From: Halalkalibacter okhensis
GTDB taxonomy: Bacteria; Bacillota; Bacilli; Bacillales; Bacillaceae_D
Length of the DNA stretch: 64,000 nucleotides
Direction: 5' to 3'
Assembly: GCF_000787375.1 (NCBI RefSeq)
Contig: NZ_JRJU01000003.1
Coordinates: 186,001-250,000 of the forward strand
Of this stretch, positions 23,792 through 32,987 are shown piece by piece. Under the pieces are notes generated by a model. The model did no database searches, had not been told where the DNA came from, and was given only the letters and a program-made list of their open reading frames with translations. A program made the position numbers and the translations under genes. Position 1 is the first letter of the stretch. Each line of letters opens with the position of its first letter.

Positions 23792-24292
23792 TTATTGAGC
23801 TATTTTTTGTTTTTCTTCTAGTTTCCTTACCCAACCAATCCATAACCTAGTCACTAATGATTTTACATTAAGACTAATAAATGAATGATACCATTTCCAA
23901 CCTTTCTTAAATTTAATTAAACCTGTCTTTCTTTCTGCCCAAAGTTCTACCAAAATCATTGGTATTGTGAAGCAAAATAGTTTTATAAATATAATATATG
24001 GCTTATGGTCTTTTTCGGTTAGCTGATTAAAAATAACAGTCATTGTTGGGTATAGTAAATAATCAAACAAAAAATTTATTTTAAATATTTTAGGCAATAG
24101 TCGTGTAGGATACTTCACTGTGTTGTACGAAACAACTATTTTATCAATTATTCCATTTGTTACTGCATTCCACAGATAAACCAATAACCAATCTTTAATT
24201 GGTGGTTTCCGTAGAACAAGTGTTAATAATCCAATTCCTAATACAAAAAAGCCTCGTAAGATATTCTTATCTATTATCTTATTTCCTTGCAT
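23792..24292 (-). CDS. CBO0543-type membrane protein (prophage cargo)
   Basis: About 166 aa, predicted membrane protein. Hydrophobic segments are near GFFVLGIGLLTLVL, DWLLVYLWNAVTNGIIDKIV, FLFDYLLYPTMTVIF and FIKLFCFTIPMILVELWAERKTGL. The last part and overall pattern resemble CBO0543-family proteins common in spore formers, whose function is unknown. The ATG at 24292 is chosen; the frame opens at a GTG inside the AGGAGGTG ribosome site. It is one of four membrane genes placed between terminase and portal, where phages normally have none. Confidence 0.6.
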   Translation of the reverse strand: MQGNKIIDKNILRGFFVLGIGLLTLVLRKPPIKDWLLVYLWNAVTNGIIDKIVVSYNTVKYPTRLLPKIFKINFLFDYLLYPTMTVIFNQLTEKDHKPYIIFIKLFCFTIPMILVELWAERKTGLIKFKKGWKWYHSFISLNVKSLVTRLWIGWVRKLEEKQKIAQ

Positions 24293-24377
24293 TAAAAGAA
24301 GCACCTCCTATTGTTATAGGGTGCTTCTTTTATGAAAATTTATGTGATGATATTACACCATAACTAAAGGAAAAAAA

Positions 24378-24839
24378 TTATCCTTCTACTTTAGCAACGC
24401 CCAATGCCAAGTGCTCCCAAAGTACCTCTTCTACTTTCTCCACAAGTTCACTAGGACACTCTACGACTAGAACAACTTCTGATTTTTTCCCTTTTACTTC
24501 CCGTTTCCTTTTATGCACAACTTTAAAAATGATGTAATCAATAATAAAACCAATAATAAATCCGCTTGCCGCCCCAATTAACCCCCAATATATTGGACCC
24601 CATTCTAAAACAAAACCGATACTTGCTCCAATCACAGCAAATGCAGTTCCAATTGCAGCCCCCTTATCGAACAAGCTAATACCATCTGCCCGGTGAAGTG
24701 TATCAAACAATCTTCTCTCTTCAACTCGATTAATGAGTGGTACAGCAAGTATACTCTCTTTTTTCACTCCTACTTTCTCTAAGGATGTAATGGCTAATTC
24801 AAGATAGGACGAGTGTTCAAAGGTAGAAAAGATTTGCAT
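24378..24839 (-). CDS. Membrane protein with Gly-rich hairpin, function unknown
   Basis: 153 aa. The soluble N-terminus (MQIFSTFEHSSYLELAITSL) is followed by two adjacent hydrophobic glycine-rich helices (AAIGTAFAVIGASIGFVLEWG and LIGAASGFIIGFIIDYI) and a basic, then acidic tail. The design resembles small proteins with a cytosolic ACT/ferredoxin-like half plus a membrane anchor. It sits 1 nt from the next gene, so the genes are cotranscribed. No function can be named. Confidence 0.6.
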   Translation of the reverse strand: MQIFSTFEHSSYLELAITSLEKVGVKKESILAVPLINRVEERRLFDTLHRADGISLFDKGAAIGTAFAVIGASIGFVLEWGPIYWGLIGAASGFIIGFIIDYIIFKVVHKRKREVKGKKSEVVLVVECPSELVEKVEEVLWEHLALGVAKVEG

Positions 24840-25631
24840 TTATTTCACCTCATCTGCTGAAATTGGAATTTTAACTCGATAGTTTTGATAGTTTTCTTTT
24901 AAAAATTTTCGTTGTTCACTTTCAAATAGCTTATTATTTTCAACGGTATTAACGTAAGAATCATATACAGCAAAACCAAAGTGAGAAGGCATAAACAAGA
25001 ACCATTGCGGGTCGATGGCTTGAGTTGCTTGTCCAATCTCTCCTATGAATAGGTAATGGATAGCAACAAGGACATTCGAAAAGTAAACAAAAACAATGAT
25101 AAAAGCCATCGTGAAAATCGCGGTTAGAACTCGATGAATATATAATTGTCCCAACCCTGGTGTTAAAAGTGACCAAACCACTGCCATAAGAGGTCTTCTT
25201 TTATCTAAATAGTTTATTTCTAAAGCAGCTATAGTGTATGAATTAAAATCAGCATTTTCCCTTTCGGCTAGGATGAATACTTTGTTCATATCAACAGAAG
25301 TACGATAACTATCCCATATTGCAAAAATATAAACAGGTATATACAAAAGCAACCATCTTGGTTCAAGAACTTCTTTTGCCATGCCTATATTACCAGTAAA
25401 AGAATAAACAATAGCAATGTTTAAATTGGACATATTATTTACAAGGATTTCCCACAAAAATAATGCATACCCTCTAAGATACTTAGATAAAAGAAGGTGA
25501 CCAAAGCCAGGAAATGCTGCAGACCACCATGCGATCATATATGGATTACGTAAATGTAGTTGTGTTGTTCCAATAGCACTAACGTGAGCTTTAAATCTAC
25601 GTTCCCTATTTGTTGGGTTAAAGTTATTCAT
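24840..25631 (-). CDS. Internally duplicated multi-pass membrane protein
   Basis: 263 aa. Two homologous halves each carry a P-G-x-G-x-L motif followed by hydrophobic helices: PGFGHLLLSKYLRGYALFLW near residue 40 and PGLGQLYIHRVLTAIFTMAF near residue 160. Both halves also end in a similar W-aromatic-D-S-Y segment (AIWDSYRTSVDMNK / AVYDSYVNTVENNK). This resembles TM2-like or DUF5683-like proteins seen in Bacillus spore genes. Function unknown. Part of the four-gene membrane cargo. Confidence 0.6.
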   Translation of the reverse strand: MNNFNPTNRERRFKAHVSAIGTTQLHLRNPYMIAWWSAAFPGFGHLLLSKYLRGYALFLWEILVNNMSNLNIAIVYSFTGNIGMAKEVLEPRWLLLYIPVYIFAIWDSYRTSVDMNKVFILAERENADFNSYTIAALEINYLDKRRPLMAVVWSLLTPGLGQLYIHRVLTAIFTMAFIIVFVYFSNVLVAIHYLFIGEIGQATQAIDPQWFLFMPSHFGFAVYDSYVNTVENNKLFESEQRKFLKENYQNYRVKIPISADEVK

Positions 25632-25707
25632 AATACACCTTCAACTTTTCATAATGTTAAGGTTATAATTTACTTTATTTGGGAAATTTATCCATAGTCC
25701 AATCAAC

Positions 25708-26142
25708 CTAATGTTTAATGTAATAGTAATGCAACCTTAATATTGGGATAATGATTAAATAAAAGATAGCTGAAAACCAAAGATTCCAGCCGGTATAGGT
25801 TAAATAACCAGAATAAACAACCGTCCACTCAAAAAATGTTGAAAAAGCTACCCAAAACAACCAATAAACGATAAATCGCAAGAACTCTTTAGGCATAAAG
25901 TTAATGAATAGTACACCAAACATAGGTGCAGTTAGGAGCTTAATTAACACTACTCCAACACTTAACCTTTCGTCTCCTGCAAAATAATAAAGCCCCATTA
26001 CATTCCATAACAATAAATCAGCTATAACTTCTACGCATACTACTGTAATCCAAATAATATAAATGTCTTTTTTCTGCATTTTCTTAGGTATAAACGGAAT
26101 AATTAATAGAAGTAGTGCAGTTACGAGATACACATAAAGCAT
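25708..26142 (-). CDS. CBO0543-type membrane protein
   Basis: 144 aa, almost entirely hydrophobic with about five helices (LYVYLVTALLLLIIPFIP, DIYIIWITVVCVEVIADLLLW, LIKLLTAPMFGVLFINFMP, WLFWVAFSTFFEWTVV, LWFSAIFYLIIIPIL). The FFEWTVVYSGYLTYTGW segment is typical of the CBO0543 family. It is first in the cargo cluster, with GGTGGAG upstream of the ATG. The 190 bp before it hold a possible but unproven promoter and no gene. Confidence 0.65.
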   Translation of the reverse strand: MLYVYLVTALLLLIIPFIPKKMQKKDIYIIWITVVCVEVIADLLLWNVMGLYYFAGDERLSVGVVLIKLLTAPMFGVLFINFMPKEFLRFIVYWLFWVAFSTFFEWTVVYSGYLTYTGWNLWFSAIFYLIIIPILRLHYYYIKH

Positions 26143-26332
26143 AGGATGGTCTCCACCTTTTTAAAGAAATACCATTACCTATGTATTTTTTTACAATAAT
26201 AAGCAGTTTTATACGAACCCTTCTACGCCACCGATATTCAGTAACGTAACTCTAATTGCAACATTCTTCTTTTTTACATAAATTGCTTTCTATTCAAATA
26301 GAGCATTTAGTACATTTTACTAACTATGTTAA

Positions 26333-27877
26333 TCAAAGAATTAATATCCCCCTACCATCATAAACACTTTCTCTATTTTCATTTCGAATCGCTCGATCCA
26401 ACGCCATAATCATTGCTACAGCACCATCAATTCGCTCTGTACTTTTCTCTTTATCAGGCTTTATGTTACCAGCAGGGTCGGTTTTGACGAAGATGTTGTC
26501 CATCATCCACCTTAAAACTGGATTCCCACCGTGAACAATCCTTTTCTCAAGGGTTATTTTCATTAATTCCTTTGATGCTGGAGACATATCTTTATATCCT
26601 TGTCCAAAAGGAACGACAGAAAAGCCCATCCCTTCTAAGTTCTGAACCATTTGTACGGCACCCCAGCGGTCAAAGGCTATTTCTTTAATGTTGTATTTCG
26701 TTCCTAGCTCTTCGATAAACTTCTCGATAAATCCATAATGAACTACGTTTCCTTCAGTGGTTTTGATATAACCTTGTTTCTCCCAGATGTCATATGGAAC
26801 ATGGTCTCGTCGAACCCTTACTTTCAAGTTATCGTCAGGGATCCAGAAGTAAGGGAGAACAATAAACTTCTCATCCTCCGTTCTTGGTGGAAAAACAAGT
26901 ACAAAAGCTGTAATATCTGTTGTACTCGAAAGGTCTAACCCACCAAAACACTCTCTACCACGAAGCAAGTCCAAATCAACCTGTTCATCACAAGCATCCC
27001 ATTTCTCCATTTGCATCCAACGGGTCGATTGCTTCACCCATTGATTTAGCCGCAGCTGTCTAAAAATGTTCTCTTCCGCAGGGTTTTCCTTTGCACTTAA
27101 ATAAGCATTTCTCACTTTTTCTATGTCAATGGTATGGCCAAGAGATGGATTGGCTTTGTACCAGTTTTTTTCGTCAGTCCAGTCATCGTCATCATCAATT
27201 CCGTAAATGGCAGGATAAAAAGTAGGGTCAATTTTTCTCCCTTCCAAAAGATCCACTGCTTTTTGATGTACTTCATAACAAATTGAGTTTCGGTCTGTAC
27301 CAGCTGTAGTAATTAAAAAGAATAAGGGTTGCAGACGAGCATCACCAGAACCCTTTGTCATTACATCAAATAAATCACGGTTCGGTTGGGCATGTAATTC
27401 ATCAAACACTACAGCATGAACATTCAGACCATGTTTCGTGTAGGCTTCTGCAGATAATACCTGGTAAAAACTATTCGTAGGTTTATAGACTAGTCGCTTC
27501 ATTGACATAACTGGTTTAAATCGTTTCTTCAATGCTGGTGACTGTTCTACCATTTCTACTGCAACATCAAACACTATCGAAGCCTGTTGTCTATCAGAAG
27601 CACAGCCATAAACTTCAGCGCCCCACTCTCCATCGCCACAGGTCATAAGGAGTGCAAGTGCGGCTGCAAGTTCACTTTTCCCATTCTTCTTAGGAATTTC
27701 AACATAAGCTGTATTATATTGCCGATACCCATTATCTTTCACAGTTCCGAAAATATTCCTGACAATTTGGTCCTGCCAAGGCAAAAGTTCAAAAGGAACC
27801 CCACGCCATTGCCCTTTCGTATGCTTTAAACAGTTGATAAAGTTGACGGCATGCTGTGCTTTTTTCTCATCATACAC
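26333..27877 (-). CDS. Terminase large subunit (TerL)
   Basis: DNA-packaging ATPase/nuclease, about 514 aa. The ATPase domain has a Walker A-like VEIPKKNGKSELAAAL and Walker B AVVFDELHAQ with following ITTAGTD. The nuclease domain includes FGGLDLSSTTDITAF and AFDRWGAVQMV, and the end has ERIDGAVAMIMALDRA. The frame opens at 27949 inside terS. A GTG at 27877, 8-nt overlap with terS and behind GGGGGTGG, is the more plausible start. Confidence 0.93.
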   Translation of the reverse strand: MYDEKKAQHAVNFINCLKHTKGQWRGVPFELLPWQDQIVRNIFGTVKDNGYRQYNTAYVEIPKKNGKSELAAALALLMTCGDGEWGAEVYGCASDRQQASIVFDVAVEMVEQSPALKKRFKPVMSMKRLVYKPTNSFYQVLSAEAYTKHGLNVHAVVFDELHAQPNRDLFDVMTKGSGDARLQPLFFLITTAGTDRNSICYEVHQKAVDLLEGRKIDPTFYPAIYGIDDDDDWTDEKNWYKANPSLGHTIDIEKVRNAYLSAKENPAEENIFRQLRLNQWVKQSTRWMQMEKWDACDEQVDLDLLRGRECFGGLDLSSTTDITAFVLVFPPRTEDEKFIVLPYFWIPDDNLKVRVRRDHVPYDIWEKQGYIKTTEGNVVHYGFIEKFIEELGTKYNIKEIAFDRWGAVQMVQNLEGMGFSVVPFGQGYKDMSPASKELMKITLEKRIVHGGNPVLRWMMDNIFVKTDPAGNIKPDKEKSTERIDGAVAMIMALDRAIRNENRESVYDGRGILIL

Positions 27878-28355
27878 CCTTACCACCCCCACCTTGAAAG
27901 AGCATAAACTCCATTGGATCATTGGCATCAGTTGGTTTGTCAGCCGCAATTCTACTTCTCGATGAAGGAGTTAACCCAAACTGCTCACAGAAACGATTCA
28001 TGATTTTGAGATAGCTCTGAGCGATGGACACCTGTGGCACTTGTTGCCAGTACCCTGAAGGGGTTTTTACAATCGTTCCATGTTTCGTGATAAATTCTTC
28101 TGCCTCTTTCCATCTTGCATAGGCTTGGCAGTATCCCGCAAAGGCTGCCATATCTACTTCTGTTAATATTCCTAGCTGCTCCAATTGCTTCACCATTCTA
28201 CGCCACTCTTTTTTAGCTTCAGGTTCTAACCAAGCTGGACATCTAGGGGCTTTCTTATCCGGTTTTGGTTCATTTTGATTAAGATCCCTCTTTCCAGGGT
28301 TACCTTCTAATGCTTTAATTGCTGTTGGTTTTGGTTTTCTACCTCGTTGTGCCAC
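27870..28355 (-). CDS. Terminase small subunit, P27 family
   Basis: About 161 aa. It begins AQRGRKPKPTAIKALEGNPG, the signature of P27-type TerS, then has helices around EWRRMVKQLEQLGILTEVD and a C-terminal LKIMNRFCEQFGLTPSSRSR. It recognises the packaging site and loads TerL. The GTG at 28355 follows GGGAGGTGG; an upstream ATG at 28421 has no good ribosome site. Type agrees with a cos phage. Confidence 0.9.
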   Translation of the reverse strand: MAQRGRKPKPTAIKALEGNPGKRDLNQNEPKPDKKAPRCPAWLEPEAKKEWRRMVKQLEQLGILTEVDMAAFAGYCQAYARWKEAEEFITKHGTIVKTPSGYWQQVPQVSIAQSYLKIMNRFCEQFGLTPSSRSRIAADKPTDANDPMEFMLFQGGGGKGV

Positions 28356-28435
28356 AGGCTCCACCTCCCTTCTTTTCACAAAAGCAAAGAGCCTATCTTT
28401 TGATAGACTCCAAAATCCCAAACCTAAATTTTTAG

Positions 28436-28645
28436 TTATTGGCCTTTAATCCCTTTATAATTGTAATTCCCCTTCTTTATTTCCTCATGATCGGCTTTGA
28501 CCGCTTCGTCATAGTCATCCCTTTTCTTTTCCTTATCCTTACACTTCAGACAAATACAATCGGTATTGTACATCGACATAATCCGTCCACCTTTCAAGCT
28601 TCCACCACATCGGTCACAGTGTGTTTGAGTGAAAAATGTATCCAT
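28436..28645 (-). CDS. Small zinc-ribbon phage protein
   Basis: 69 aa with two Cys pairs, HCDRCGG and CICLKCKD, spaced like a zinc ribbon, then a charged tail. Start codon overlaps the previous stop (TGATG). Function unknown; such proteins often lie upstream of terminase genes. Confidence 0.65.
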   Translation of the reverse strand: MDTFFTQTHCDRCGGSLKGGRIMSMYNTDCICLKCKDKEKKRDDYDEAVKADHEEIKKGNYNYKGIKGQ

Positions 28646-28875
28646 CAGTTACCTCCCAATGTGTACTTTTCTCGAGTCTTATCGATGAACTGCTGGAGGT
28701 GTTCGGCATTCTCTTCGAATTCCATGTCGCTGTTCCAGAAAAGGTCCAAGTCCTCAAGCAAATACAGAATGGTTAGTACACTTTCCTTTGCATCAGCTTC
28801 ACCAAGTACTACCTCTTTTTCAATGATGGTAGCAATCAACCCTCGTATCATTGCCCGAAAGGTTTCTCTATTCAT
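28645..28875 (-). CDS. Hypothetical phage protein
   Basis: About 76 aa, helical and acidic (MNRETFRAMIRGLIATIIE, then a Glu-rich middle). A frame opens at 28923, but the ATG at 28875 overlaps the previous gene by 8 nt (ATGAATAG), the usual coupling pattern here. No domain is recognised. Confidence 0.6.
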   Translation of the reverse strand: MNRETFRAMIRGLIATIIEKEVVLGEADAKESVLTILYLLEDLDLFWNSDMEFEENAEHLQQFIDKTREKYTLGGN

Positions 28876-29629
28876 TTGGCTTACCTGCTTTTCTAAAGGC
28901 CCCGCTTCCTTCAAGGTTGGCAAGTAGCACCTTTCTTGTTGTTTTATACTCGCTCCCGTTCATCCCAAGGCGAATGAGCCAAGTACGCAAGGCATATTTC
29001 GGATTGTCATCCTGTGCTTGCTTAAACGATGCTCGCTTTTGCTTTAGGGCACTTTTGTTGATGAATGCCGCTAGGTCTTGAAAAGCTGCAATCTGGTCCG
29101 CTTCCAAGATTTCCGCTTTTAGCTTAATGGTGAAGGTCTCCTTTTCAAAATCAAAAGCTAGTCCTGGGACCCTTTCCTGTCCGAGTTCATCGATTGCTTT
29201 CTGAAACTCTTCAAAGGTGTTTATCTCTTTGAAGCTTAAATCCTCTGCAAAAGTGCCATCAATCAGCGGTTCGGTTAGCTTGAAGGCTTTCACGATCAAG
29301 TGTTGCTTGCTAAAAAGCATGTTTACTAGATTGCGTAGCGTGGTTCCTGAATGCCCTTCTAGCGGAAGTGTAATTTCTAAACCGTCAATCTCTAAGGGCT
29401 CATGCTTTTCTTCTGCTGGCTGCTCTAGCTCTCTCTCCGGCTCTAGCGGGTTAGTAATCTCTTCAAAAGTCTTAACTTCTCCAACTGAAGTTGTGATTGT
29501 TCCTTGCCTGTCGATTGTGTAGGTTTCTTTAGTCATTTCAATTTCGTAGGCAAAGGTTGGAGCATTCAAATACTTCGGCTTTACTCCGAAAAACTCGCCT
29601 AGTTGCTTTACCATTTCTTTTCGGTTCAT
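28868..29629 (-). CDS. Hypothetical phage/plasmid protein (virulence-related type)
   Basis: About 253 aa. Begins MNRKEMVKQLGEFFGVKPKY, followed by a strand-rich part (YTIDRQGTITTSVGEVKTF), a Pro/Glu linker, and a globular domain (FSKQHLIVKAFKLTEPLID, GLAFDFEKETFTIKL, SALKQKRASFKQ). It ends with a WLIRLGMNGSEYKTTRKVLL segment. Similar proteins occur in Firmicute phages near amidoligase-type genes. No activity can be assigned. AGGAGGTAACTAAA precedes the ATG at 29629. Confidence 0.6.
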   Translation of the reverse strand: MNRKEMVKQLGEFFGVKPKYLNAPTFAYEIEMTKETYTIDRQGTITTSVGEVKTFEEITNPLEPERELEQPAEEKHEPLEIDGLEITLPLEGHSGTTLRNLVNMLFSKQHLIVKAFKLTEPLIDGTFAEDLSFKEINTFEEFQKAIDELGQERVPGLAFDFEKETFTIKLKAEILEADQIAAFQDLAAFINKSALKQKRASFKQAQDDNPKYALRTWLIRLGMNGSEYKTTRKVLLANLEGSGAFRKAGKPNE

Positions 29630-29755
29630 TTTAGTTACCTCCTGTGTTTTGGTGTAGTACATATATCACTCTAAACACAGGTAATAGCAAGTCTTTCCGG
29701 CCAGATATTCGCATTTATTTTTAACGTAAAAAGCAAGCCCCTCAAGGCCTGCCCT

Positions 29756-30070
29756 TTAATCATTTTCAATCCCAACATACCTTGCATAAGTATATCCCTC
29801 GTTATTAACAAGAATCTTTTCACCGGTATCTTGGTTAATCACTCGAATGCAACGAACCTCTCTGTTTTCATTCACTCCACCATCTTCCTCGGTGATCCAA
29901 GGCTGGTCGTTAAAAAAGTCATTTGCTAAGGAATGAAATTCGTCGCCCTCCAATAGCACCTCTTTTATCACACTGTAACTTTGACCCTGTTGCCCACTCT
30001 TTATCGCTTGTTCAGTCAATTCCTCCAACTCGGTCAGGTCGCCTATTTTCCTACCGAAGATCGCTCTCAT
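29756..30070 (-). CDS. Hypothetical phage protein
   Basis: 104 aa, acidic, starting MRAIFGRKIGDLTELEELTE. It contains a strand pair RCIRVINQDTGEKILVNNEGYTYARY near the end. GGAGTG upstream. Cotranscribed with the next small gene. No function recognised. Confidence 0.55.
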   Translation of the reverse strand: MRAIFGRKIGDLTELEELTEQAIKSGQQGQSYSVIKEVLLEGDEFHSLANDFFNDQPWITEEDGGVNENREVRCIRVINQDTGEKILVNNEGYTYARYVGIEND

Positions 30071-30077
30071 GTACTAA

Positions 30078-30275
30078 TCACTCCACTTCAACGTATTCCA
30101 TCATAATTTGCAGGGCCTCATCATAGGAACCAGATAACATCACTCGCTCACTTACTTCCTTCGCTTCATCGGCTTTTCCGTTTTCCTTTAAGGTTCGACT
30201 GACCCGACCGAGGATAGAAAAGATATTTCCATCTTCACCAACAAGTTTGCAAGTTGGTTTAACTATTTCTTCCAT
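30078..30275 (-). CDS. Hypothetical phage protein
   Basis: 65 aa with a clear GGAGGTG ribosome site. Contains GEDGNIFSILGRVSRTLKEN, a motif seen in small Firmicute phage and plasmid proteins, and an acidic end. Function unknown. Confidence 0.6.
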   Translation of the reverse strand: MEEIVKPTCKLVGEDGNIFSILGRVSRTLKENGKADEAKEVSERVMLSGSYDEALQIMMEYVEVE

Positions 30276-30350
30276 TGCTACACCTCCAATCTATTAAGGT
30301 AGTAGCATATTGCCATACAGGTTGAAACATAGCAACTAGATTCATAGCTA

Positions 30351-31607
30351 TTACTGTAGTAACTCCTCTTCTTCTACCGACTCTGGTTTTGGTACGTCAG
30401 CAAAGGCAATCTTTTCGCCATTTCTCAGTAAGAACACATCTTTTTCCGTTCCAGCCTGTTCAATGTACCTTTTCACAATCACATCAGAATACTTTTCATC
30501 CAGTTCAATCGTGTAGCATATGCGATTGGTTTGTTCACAGGCAATAAGTGTAGAACCACTCCCACCAAAAGGATCGAGCACGATACAATTGCTCATGCTG
30601 CTGTTTTGGATCGGGTAAGCACATAGTCCAACTGGCTTCATTGTTGGGTGAAGGGCATTTTTAGAAGGTCTATCAAAATTCCAGATGGTACTTTGTTTTC
30701 GATCTCCATACCAGTTGTGCTTTCCATCCTTTAACCAACCAAATAAAACAGGTTCGTGCTTCCACTGGTAAGGACTACGGCCAAGAACCAGGCTTTGCTT
30801 TGCCCAAATACAAACACCAGATAAGTAAAATCCTGCATCTTTAAAGGCCTTTCTGAAGTTGTATCCTTCCGTATCTGCGTGGAATACATAGATGGATGCG
30901 TCCTTTTCCATGCTTGCAGCCATGTTACTAAACGCTTTGAACAAAAAGCTATAAAACTCTTGGTCTTTCATATTATCGTTTTTGATACTACCTGCTTGAG
31001 AAGAGTAATTTACATTATAAGGCGGGTCCGTCACCACTAGATTCGCCTTTTGCCCATTCATGAGTTCTTGGTATACATCAGGGTCTGTACTATCTCCACA
31101 AATTAAGCGGTGCCTTCCAAGCAACCACACATCGCCCTTATGTGTAATAGTTGGTTCAGTCAGCTCCTTTTCTACATCAAAATCATCTTCGTTAATATCT
31201 TTGTCATGGACTTCGTTAAATAGTTGATCAATTTCAGGTGGATCAAAACCTGTAAATCCAATATCGTAGTCCATCGATTGCAAGTCCTGAATCAAATCTG
31301 CTAATAACTCTTTGTTCCATTCGCCACTGATTTTATTAAGAGCAATATTTAAGGCTTTTTCCTTTGTCTTATCAATATCGATAACAACACAATCAATCTC
31401 GGTATAGCCTAATGTCTTTAAGACTGAAGCTCTTTGATGCCCACCGATAACTGTCAAATCCTTGTTGACGATAATTGGGTCTACATATCCGAATTCACTG
31501 ATACTATTTTTTATTTTTTCAAATTCACTGTCTCCCGGTTTGAGCTTCTTCCTTGGGTTATAACTAGCTGGAACCAAGTCGTCTATTCTTAATTTTTTAA
31601 AGTTCAT
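30351..31607 (-). CDS. ParB-domain DNA methyltransferase (N6-Ade/N4-Cyt)
   Basis: About 418 aa. The N-terminal ParB/Srx-like domain (LVPASYNPRKKL; VIGGHQRASVLKTLGY) precedes a beta-class DNA methyltransferase with the catalytic VTDPPYNVNY and the SAM motif LDPFGGSGSTLIACEQT. It methylates phage DNA, probably protecting it from host restriction. A GTG at 31616 is possible, but the ATG at 31607 sits 8 nt after GGAG. Overlaps the preceding zinc-finger gene. Confidence 0.9.
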   Translation of the reverse strand: MNFKKLRIDDLVPASYNPRKKLKPGDSEFEKIKNSISEFGYVDPIIVNKDLTVIGGHQRASVLKTLGYTEIDCVVIDIDKTKEKALNIALNKISGEWNKELLADLIQDLQSMDYDIGFTGFDPPEIDQLFNEVHDKDINEDDFDVEKELTEPTITHKGDVWLLGRHRLICGDSTDPDVYQELMNGQKANLVVTDPPYNVNYSSQAGSIKNDNMKDQEFYSFLFKAFSNMAASMEKDASIYVFHADTEGYNFRKAFKDAGFYLSGVCIWAKQSLVLGRSPYQWKHEPVLFGWLKDGKHNWYGDRKQSTIWNFDRPSKNALHPTMKPVGLCAYPIQNSSMSNCIVLDPFGGSGSTLIACEQTNRICYTIELDEKYSDVIVKRYIEQAGTEKDVFLLRNGEKIAFADVPKPESVEEEELLQ

Positions 31608-32034
31608 CTTCTTCACTCCAAAATCTTGATTTTATGTAACAGTCATGGCTGCAGAACTTTCGTTTCTTATTCCCGTAAGTGCTAAACTCTTTTCCACAAT
31701 GTGGACATGTATAGTGGTAGATCGCTGTTTCACTTTTGTTTTTCGCTTGCGGGTTTTCTTTCCACCATTTCCTGCGGCATTCTTCAGAACAAAACTTCCT
31801 AGCTCGGCCACGCCCTTTTTGTTTGATTGGTTTACCACAGCAAGTGCAGAGAAGATTATTATTGATCTGTTCTTTCACATTTAAAGCAACCACACTCGAA
31901 TCACCGGTTAGGCCATTCCTTCTACAAAAGCCACGTATGCTGTCTCGTGATTTTCCCAACACTGCTGCGATTGCTTTATAGCCAACCCCTTTTAACCGAA
32001 GGTCATAAATAAGCTGCTTTTCTGCTTCTGTCAT
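31597..32034 (-). CDS. HTH plus zinc-finger phage protein
   Basis: 145 aa. The N-terminal helix-turn-helix (LRLKGVGYKAIAAVLGKSRDSI) is like those of resolvase and sigma-like proteins. Two zinc fingers follow: CTCCGKPI ... KFCSEECRRKWW and YTCPHCGKEF ... KFCSHDC. Probably a DNA-binding accessory gene next to the methylase. GAAAGGAG precedes the ATG. Confidence 0.7.
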   Translation of the reverse strand: MTEAEKQLIYDLRLKGVGYKAIAAVLGKSRDSIRGFCRRNGLTGDSSVVALNVKEQINNNLLCTCCGKPIKQKGRGRARKFCSEECRRKWWKENPQAKNKSETAIYHYTCPHCGKEFSTYGNKKRKFCSHDCYIKSRFWSEEDEL

Positions 32035-32254
32035 CTCTCATGCTCCTTTCTGCGTAAACAGTATTAAAAACAGCAATAAAAAAACGCCTGAATTAGCCAT
32101 TTACTAAACTAATACGGACGCTTCATCGCCATTTCTTATTTAAGTGTTAAATGTTCCTCAAAACCAATAGCATCAAGGCTTTATCAGTATTTTTATAACT
32201 TTTCCAATTGTACTATTTCGCAAATTAGAAAATAGCTAAAACCCTTATTCTAAC

Positions 32255-32382
32255 TAATGATTTTCACTATTCGATATCCGCTATGGATACCCCCCTTATT
32301 TAATTACGCGAAAATTCACGCGAAGGGGGCGCGCGGTCCCCAGCCAAGGGATTGTAGAGATTTGACCTCCCCTAGGGGGCCA
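32255..32382. other. GC-rich palindromic intergenic region, candidate cos/packaging site
   Basis: The 348-bp gap 32035-32382 contains an AT-rich half and then a GC-rich block with tandem ACGCGAA elements, GGGGGCGCGCG and the perfect palindrome CCCCTAGGGG (32369-32378). It adjoins an HNH endonuclease gene, which in HK97-like cos phages lies beside the packaging site. Placement as cos is inference only. Confidence 0.35.
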
Positions 32383-32736
32383 TCAAAAGGTGTACACCGG
32401 GTGTTGATCTTCTGTTCTCGTCTTACGATCATGACACTTCTTACACAAAGGCTGCCAGTTGCTTTCATCCCAGAACAAACGCTGATCTCCACGGTGAGGA
32501 GTAATATGGTCTACGACCGTTGCTGGTGCTATCTTCCCTTTCTTTTCACAATGTTTACAAATGGGATAGGCGTTTAAGAATTGTTTTCGTGCTTTCCTCC
32601 ATCTACTGTCATAACCACGCTCTCTTGCACCAGCTCGTTCGTCTGCATAAAGCTTCGCATGAAACTCACAGTACGAATGGTCCGTTAACAACGGGCAACC
32701 CGGATGCTTGCATGGTTTCTTTGGTTTCATTGGCAT
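32383..32736 (-). CDS. HNH endonuclease
   Basis: 117 aa. Cys pairs (CKHPGC ... CEFH) precede an HNH core: CKHCEKKGKIAPATVVDHITPH, then WDESNWQPLCKKCHDRKTR. In cos siphophages such an HNH protein stimulates terminase cleavage at cos. Here it is separated from terS by several genes but borders the candidate cos region. Confidence 0.88.
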   Translation of the reverse strand: MPMKPKKPCKHPGCPLLTDHSYCEFHAKLYADERAGARERGYDSRWRKARKQFLNAYPICKHCEKKGKIAPATVVDHITPHRGDQRLFWDESNWQPLCKKCHDRKTRTEDQHPVYTF

Positions 32737-32847
32737 TTATCTCAACTCCGTAATTCACTTTATAAATTAAGAAAGCCCCAGAAGATTCTCCTTCAAGGGC
32801 TGCTGTTTATGCTATTTCTACACCTTACACTTTATCACACCTACTAC

Positions 32848-32877
32848 ATGGCTTTTAATGGCTTTTCATGGCTTCTT
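32848..32877 (+). repeat. Three tandem 10-bp repeats
   Basis: ATGGCTTTTA, ATGGCTTTTC and ATGGCTTCTT follow each other upstream of the HEPN-like gene. They could be a small operator array or a replication slippage product. Confidence 0.5.
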
Positions 32878-32987
32878 TTAAGTCATTTATTTTTTTCTTT
32901 TAATTTTTATTTTAATTAAAGGAATTTGTTAATTGATGTAGAAGTATATCACATCCTCTAATTTAACCTCGAAAGGAGCACTTCGTT

